A stretch of DNA of 13,030 bases from Phytophthora quininea (taxonomy: Eukaryota > Oomycota > Peronosporomycetes > Peronosporales > Peronosporaceae). The notes under the pieces were generated by a model. That model made no database searches and was not told where the DNA came from. It worked only from the letters and a program-made list of their open reading frames with translations. The DNA lies in NCBI GenBank assembly GCA_011947345.1, contig JAAVTG010000626.1, positions 1 to 13,030 of the forward strand, written 5' to 3'. The position numbers and the translations under genes were made by a program. The number at the start of each line of letters is the position of its first letter. Position 1 is the first letter of the stretch. This document shows, one piece after another, positions 9,474 to 13,030 of this stretch.

Positions 9474-10499
9474 GAGAGCGTCTGCCACGACAAACAAACT
9501 CGAAAAGAGTGCGACCAAATGTCTGCCGCATATCGCAGAAACAAAGTATCTTTGTCTTCAGATTGAACGCATCCTGGTTGGAAGAGAAAGCAGAAGGCGG
9601 GCAGCTCGTTCTTATTCAAGCAGAGGTGGGAAGACTGTGGACAGAGGCCTCTGGGGAGCTAAAACACTCGCCCCATGGACTCGAGCTTTGGCCGGCGTGC
9701 CATGTAGAGCAAATTTTGGTGGGCGAGGGACGAACCCATCCATTGGATTTCAACTGCGGTAGACGAGGCGAGAGGCCTGGTCTCCAGTAGGCAGCACACG
9801 TTGCAAGTGCGCTCCAAGGATGCTTGAGTGGTGAGCTCGCCGGCCTTGACGAAAATGTTATGCTAACCGGTTGAAGTGGACCAGATGGCAGAGGTGCTTT
9901 CACAGTTTAGTCTCGACAGCTAAAGCGATCCACTTGCTGCAGCTAGGTGAGACCACGGGTTTAAGACCGCGAATGGAATTGATGCACCCACTTGTCTGGT
10001 CATCATGATTTGCAAAGCAGATCGAAGGCAACATTCGATGCATCGATGGCCGTACGTCGAGCGATTTCTGCCACGTTGTGCTGTTTTGACGACTGGGTTG
10101 TTGTGCTACAGGACTCTGCCATGCTTGTGGGAGCTCGACTACTGGACGGAGATGCTAGTAGTTAGACAGGATGCAGCCGGGAGAGGCTGCAGGGAAACCG
10201 CCCGCAAGCGAGAGTTGGATGACCGCTGATACAAACTGCCGTGCGCTGATTTGTAGACGAAAGCCGCAACGACCGCCACGCCGCAAAAACCAACAGGGAT
10301 CGGAGGAGCTTCCCAGCGAAAAAGAAAGTGAATCGATAGGCATCAAATCAACCTTGGCGCACTCCAATGGGTCTAGCGTTGCAGTAGAACTGCATTTTCA
10401 AGGTGCGACAGCATTTTCGACGGCGCTTGAATACTTTTCCTTCCGTTACAATAGCCAGATTAGCTGGCCCCGTGGCTCGCTTTACGTTACCACGATTAT
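9474..10499. other. Intergenic region without a supported gene
   Basis: This kilobase lies upstream of the START-FYVE gene. Open frames exist on both strands, the longest ATG-initiated one being a plus-strand frame of 123 codons at 10171-10542, but none shows a recognisable motif, membrane segment pattern or consistent codon bias. A ten-base palindrome CGATGCATCG lies near 10037-10046. I see no RNA gene or transposon end. Confidence 0.4.
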
Positions 10500-10525
10500 T
10501 ATATTCAGCTGGTCTACTCAATTGA

Positions 10526-10540
10526 ATGCTACTGTAGCAT
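10526..10540. repeat. Short perfect inverted repeat
   Basis: ATGCTAC and GTAGCAT form 7-bp arms around a single T. It is the first of three inverted repeats within about 250 bp in the AT-rich stretch. Confidence 0.7.
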
Positions 10541-10585
10541 GAGATGCGATACAAGAAAAATTACATACAAAATTTAGAGTCTCGT

Positions 10586-10607
10586 TAAAGTACGAAATCG
10601 TACCTTA
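10586..10607. repeat. Imperfect inverted repeat
   Basis: GTACGA (10590-10595) and TCGTAC (10598-10603) pair across two A bases. Beyond one mismatch, TAA (10586-10588) pairs with TTA (10605-10607). Confidence 0.7.
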
Positions 10608-10717
10608 GTGACAGAATCTGCAAAATACATTTTTGACAGCTAATCTACCTTTGATAAACACGATTATTTTTGCTAGGGTTACCGTATCAAAATGCACTCT
10701 TCTACTGTACAGGTAAG

Positions 10718-10780
10718 CTGTATTGTAGCCTGAAATTCTCTGGATTTTTATCCAGAGATGTTCAGGCGATACGAATGCAG
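10718..10780. repeat. Long hairpin in AT-rich DNA, MITE-like or RNA-forming
   Basis: A 63-nt stem-loop is visible. The core is TCTCTGGAT (10737-10745), loop TTTT, ATCCAGAGA (10750-10758), giving nine pairs. After a 2-by-2 internal loop, GCCTGAA (10728-10734) pairs with TTCAGGC (10761-10767). After a two-base bulge, GTA pairs with TAC, and after a one-base bulge CTGTATT (10718-10724) pairs with AATGCAG (10774-10780) with one G-T wobble. That is about 26 pairs in all. Further out, GCTAGGGTTACCG near 10672 and CGGTAATAGC near 10800-10809 are also roughly complementary, so the symmetry may extend over about 140 bp. A miniature inverted-repeat element or a structured transcript would both fit; nothing shows that it is transcribed. 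Confidence 0.6.
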
Positions 10781-11528
10781 GTACTAATCTCTATAAAACC
10801 GGTAATAGCTTATTCGAAAGGCTATATCTAACGTATCATCAAATACCTCCGGATAATAACATACTGGTACATAGAATACTATTTAGTACATGTTGCCTGA
10901 GTCTTTTAGCTGCAACCTTCACGCGGCGCCTATCTTCGCTCGACATCACGTGTTCAAATGAAGGTGCCAACGATGACCTTCCTGCAATACTTCAAACCTA
11001 CACAAGAAGCTCTAGCAGAAACAGCACGACTATATACGATAGAGCAGATACGCATAATAAAATATCAGAGCTTCTCCAGCCTTGGCACAGCTTGTAATCT
11101 GAAGTGTTTTGGTTTTATTTTTGGGAAAATCCCATCGATAGTCCGAAATCACAAAGTAATTCTCACTGTAGCCCAGCACATGTTCCTGGAACCCTCAGCT
11201 GGCAACAGGTCGCTGGGCGCGGCATTTTTGTTTGTACGTTTACACAAGAGGCAGCAACACGGACGTCGTCTAACAAACTTCTGGAGACACACAAGAGAAT
11301 GAGAATCGTGGAGAGAGGTGACAGTTGCTGTGGCTGCAGTCAATGCCAAGCACCGAGAGCGGTGCTGCCTCAACATGGTGGCTGCAGGAGAAGACAAAAC
11401 TCGATTCGGCAGTTCTGCATGAGATAATTTGAACACATGAGACTCAAGAATGTTTACTTATCCGGAAAACGTTCCATCAACTGCATCACGTTGGTACATC
11501 TGTTGAAAGCAGCTACACATTAAAACCT
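10781..11528. other. Intergenic region without a supported gene
   Basis: The left half is AT-rich like the hairpin region. A 114-codon plus-strand frame begins with ATG at 10958 and ends at 11302, but it lacks recognisable motifs and shows no codon bias. The minus-strand frame at 11149-11436 begins with GTG only. I regard this stretch as non-coding or decayed DNA downstream of the coiled-coil gene. Confidence 0.4.
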
Positions 11529-12139
11529 TTATGCTCGGCTTCGAGTGTTCTTCGCTGGGGATGTCGCATGGGAACTGTTTTGCGGCGCTTCGATACTGCA
11601 GTCTTTTCGGCGTGCTTGGGGCAGGAACGCCGCGCTTGCTCGGGGTTGCTTTCGGTGTTCTGTGACGAGATGGACTCCGGCGAGCCGGTCGGTCACCGGT
11701 GCCTCAGGAGGTTCTTCTTCAGCGCTACCGTCGCTGTGAGCTACGTTCGCTTCGTTGTCGTCACTGGCAGCTTCCGTGGCTTGAACTTCTGTCTGCTCGC
11801 GGGGTACATTGTTGGCCTTGGACTTGCCGACATGAATATTCATGTTGTCAAGAATGAAATCTTCGAAACGATTCATTTTGGCTTCAATTTGCTCGAGTCG
11901 GTGGCTGATGTCTTGCATTATCTGCATTACAGCAATCTTGTATGCCTCGGGGTGTTCGAGCAAGTTTGGGTCCCTGTCGACGCGCTCGTAGTCGGACCGG
12001 TAGCTAGGCTGCTAGTCCCCGTGAGTCTTCCGGTGGGCAGCCATGAAATGACTCTGAAACCGGGATGCCTTCATGCGGTGAAGACATCCAGGGTAAATGC
12101 AAATCACTGCATCGCGTCTCGTCAGCTTACCTTGCCCAT
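11529..12139 (-). CDS. Small coiled-coil protein, one intron, in-frame stop
   Basis: The minus strand starts ATGGGCAAG at 12131-12139, directly followed by a GTAAGC donor. Joining to the acceptor at 12069-12070 gives MGKASRFQSHFMAAHRKTHG; a second acceptor at 12054-12055 would give a frame-compatible shorter form. The frame then meets TAG at 12012-12014, but continues unchanged on the far side (QPSYRSDYERVDRDPNLLEH and onward) to TAA at 11529-11531. The reading is about 181 residues. The segment MQIMQDISHRLEQIEAKMNRFEDFIL has heptad spacing typical of a coiled coil; the tail is acidic, then basic, ending KNTRSRA. I do not recognise the family. The clean splice donor and open frame on both sides suggest a real gene whose stop is a recent substitution, a sequence error, or a sign of decay. 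Confidence 0.55.
12069..12130 (-). other. Probable intron of the coiled-coil gene
   Basis: A 62-nt GT-AG segment on the minus strand begins GTAAGC right after the third codon and ends CATGAAG. An alternative acceptor after GTTTCAG at 12054-12055 would make it 77 nt and remove five codons without changing frame. Both lengths suit oomycete introns and match the 75-nt ubiquitin intron. Confidence 0.55.
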
Positions 12140-12537
12140 GGCTTGATTGCTCTTCTCCGCTTCGGCAGTAAGGGGGGAGGAGGGAGATCTTTTTGTATCA
12201 TACAAAATCCAAGTTGCTGCTTAACAGACAAACTGTAAGACAAATGCAACATATAGAGATTTGTATTTGACGTTTCGTTACATTTTGCTTACATATTACG
12301 TTTTGAGCACAAGTTTTGTAATGTATCGGGTGTATACAATAGGGAATTCTCTATGGAGAGATCTGTTTTTCTGCCATGGTCAAATTGTATTAATGAATCC
12401 CACTTTTATAGTGTTTCTCCTGCAGATTTGTGTTCTGTCAATCCGCTTTCTGTTTCTTTCGCCTAGCACAAGTGCGGATGTTACGCCCAGGTTTATCACA
12501 TTCCCCGCAATGTACTAGGGAATCATTGTTGAGATAA
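12140..12537. other. AT-rich intergenic region with a perfect palindrome
   Basis: This lies between the start of the coiled-coil gene and the end of the MULE relic; both are on the minus strand. It includes the coiled-coil gene promoter. At 12191-12207, TTTTGTAT and ATACAAAA form perfect 8-bp arms around one C. The downstream terminal repeat of the MULE could be here, but I cannot identify it without the other end. No ATG-initiated frame of interest is present. Confidence 0.5.
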
Positions 12538-13030
12538 TCAGACCGATTGCGGAGACGAACCTTTTAGGCCTCCTCTTTTCTTTTCAACGTGTGATGGTAA
12601 CGCTGCAGGTGGCTGAATCTGGTGAATATCCACAGGGATACTTACAGGTGAGAAGACGTTCTTGAGTGCATCCACACGATAGTAGTCAGAAATGTACGAT
12701 AGAGGAGTCTTCTCGGAAAACTGGATGGCCACGCATGCATGAATGCAAAGATATTGCAGTTCTTGCCACAATCGGCACGAACATTATCTCGCCGCTTGTC
12801 GTAGAACCTCGATCACGTCACCATCAGTACGACAGACTAGTCGTTTTCGTGCTTTCTCACTGAGATTTGAAACTCGTCCTACAACCCAAGGTACAAATTC
12901 GCCGGTTAGCCTTTGGTATTCTTCTCGCTTGTCGAAATGCCTCTTCTGAATTTTCCGAACCACTTTTATCAAACACCCCATCCACATCAGGGATCGTTCC
13001 AGCTGTTTGAACTCTCTGCAATGTTGGACG
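12538..13030 (-). pseudogene. MULE (Mutator-like) transposase, C-terminal relic
   Basis: This is the C-terminal part of a Mutator-like transposase, cut by the right edge of the window. The minus-strand reading begins NIAESSNSWNDP, the family NxxESxNxW motif, and continues MWMGCLIKVVRKIQKRHFDK. A frame change at the GGG run 12990-12992 (one base short) separates the two. The reading then passes VPWVVGRVSN and DVIEVLRQAA, meets TAA at 12784-12786, and continues in the same frame as a SWIM zinc finger, CSCRLWQELQYLCIHA, with the CxCx9CxH pattern. After YYRVDALKNVF it ends with a Pro- and Lys-rich tail and TGA at 12538-12540. The stop directly before the SWIM finger means the copy is not functional as written. 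Confidence 0.8.

Noticed and set aside
9411..9518. Signal-peptide-like extension before the START-FYVE start (LFSSLFVVADA)
   Set aside because: It opens only with TTG, has no ATG in frame, and would place a secretion signal on a protein family expected inside the cell; it also covers the likely promoter.
10171..10542. ATG frame of 123 codons on the plus strand as a small gene or effector
   Set aside because: No signal peptide, RXLR-type motif, domain or codon bias; it extends into the hairpin-rich AT island.
10958..11302. ATG frame of 114 codons on the plus strand
   Set aside because: AT-rich codons without bias and no recognisable motif; length is within chance for this window.
12012..12014. 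TAG as a readthrough or recoding signal
   Set aside because: No recoding structure or context is visible, and other breaks in the window make error or decay more likely.

Overview
The window looks like nuclear DNA of an oomycete, probably a Phytophthora or downy-mildew relative. The support is an intron-poor, densely packed layout, introns of about 60-77 nt, a START plus FYVE-type zinc finger protein, a membrane-anchored tyrosine-kinase-like (TKL) kinase, an initiator-like element upstream of one start codon, and Harbinger and MULE transposase relics. This placement is inferred from gene content; no database search was possible. I see no rRNA, tRNA, CRISPR array or bacterial operon.

Layout from left to right. 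Positions 1-810: decayed 3' end of a PIF/Harbinger transposon (broken transposase, then a subterminal repeat cluster and a likely terminus). 935-1479 (-): ubiquitin-ribosomal protein S27a fusion gene with one intron. 1480-2468: upstream DNA plus an unrecognised ORF fragment (-). 2469-3420 (-): DUF347/COG4705 multi-pass membrane protein, with an initiator-like element and a 43-bp tandem repeat upstream. 3809 to about 4600-4708 (-): an unrecognised coding region with several frame breaks, head-to-head with the kinase. 4775-7047 (+): single-pass membrane TKL kinase. 7206-9410 (-): START-FYVE-type protein, convergent with the kinase. 9411-11528: about 2.1 kb without a gene I can defend, including an AT-rich, hairpin-rich stretch. 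11529-12139 (-): small coiled-coil gene with one intron and an in-frame stop. 12538-13030 (-): C-terminal part of a MULE transposase, running off the right edge.

The most striking general observation is that almost every recognisable gene has its reading frame interrupted by single-base length changes, mostly one base too few, in runs of identical bases. Because the gene for ubiquitin-S27a is affected and is otherwise perfectly conserved in sense, many of these are probably sequence or assembly errors. The gene at 3809-4708 has clearly more of them than its neighbours and could be a real pseudogene.

These are independent eukaryotic transcription units. The only functional grouping suggested is inferential: a membrane kinase lies tail-to-tail with a lipid-binding/zinc-finger protein and head-to-head with an unknown protein. 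The best candidates for undescribed biology are the receptor-like kinase with a tiny cysteine-bearing outer segment, the unknown head-to-head gene, and the hairpin-rich element near 10.7 kb.
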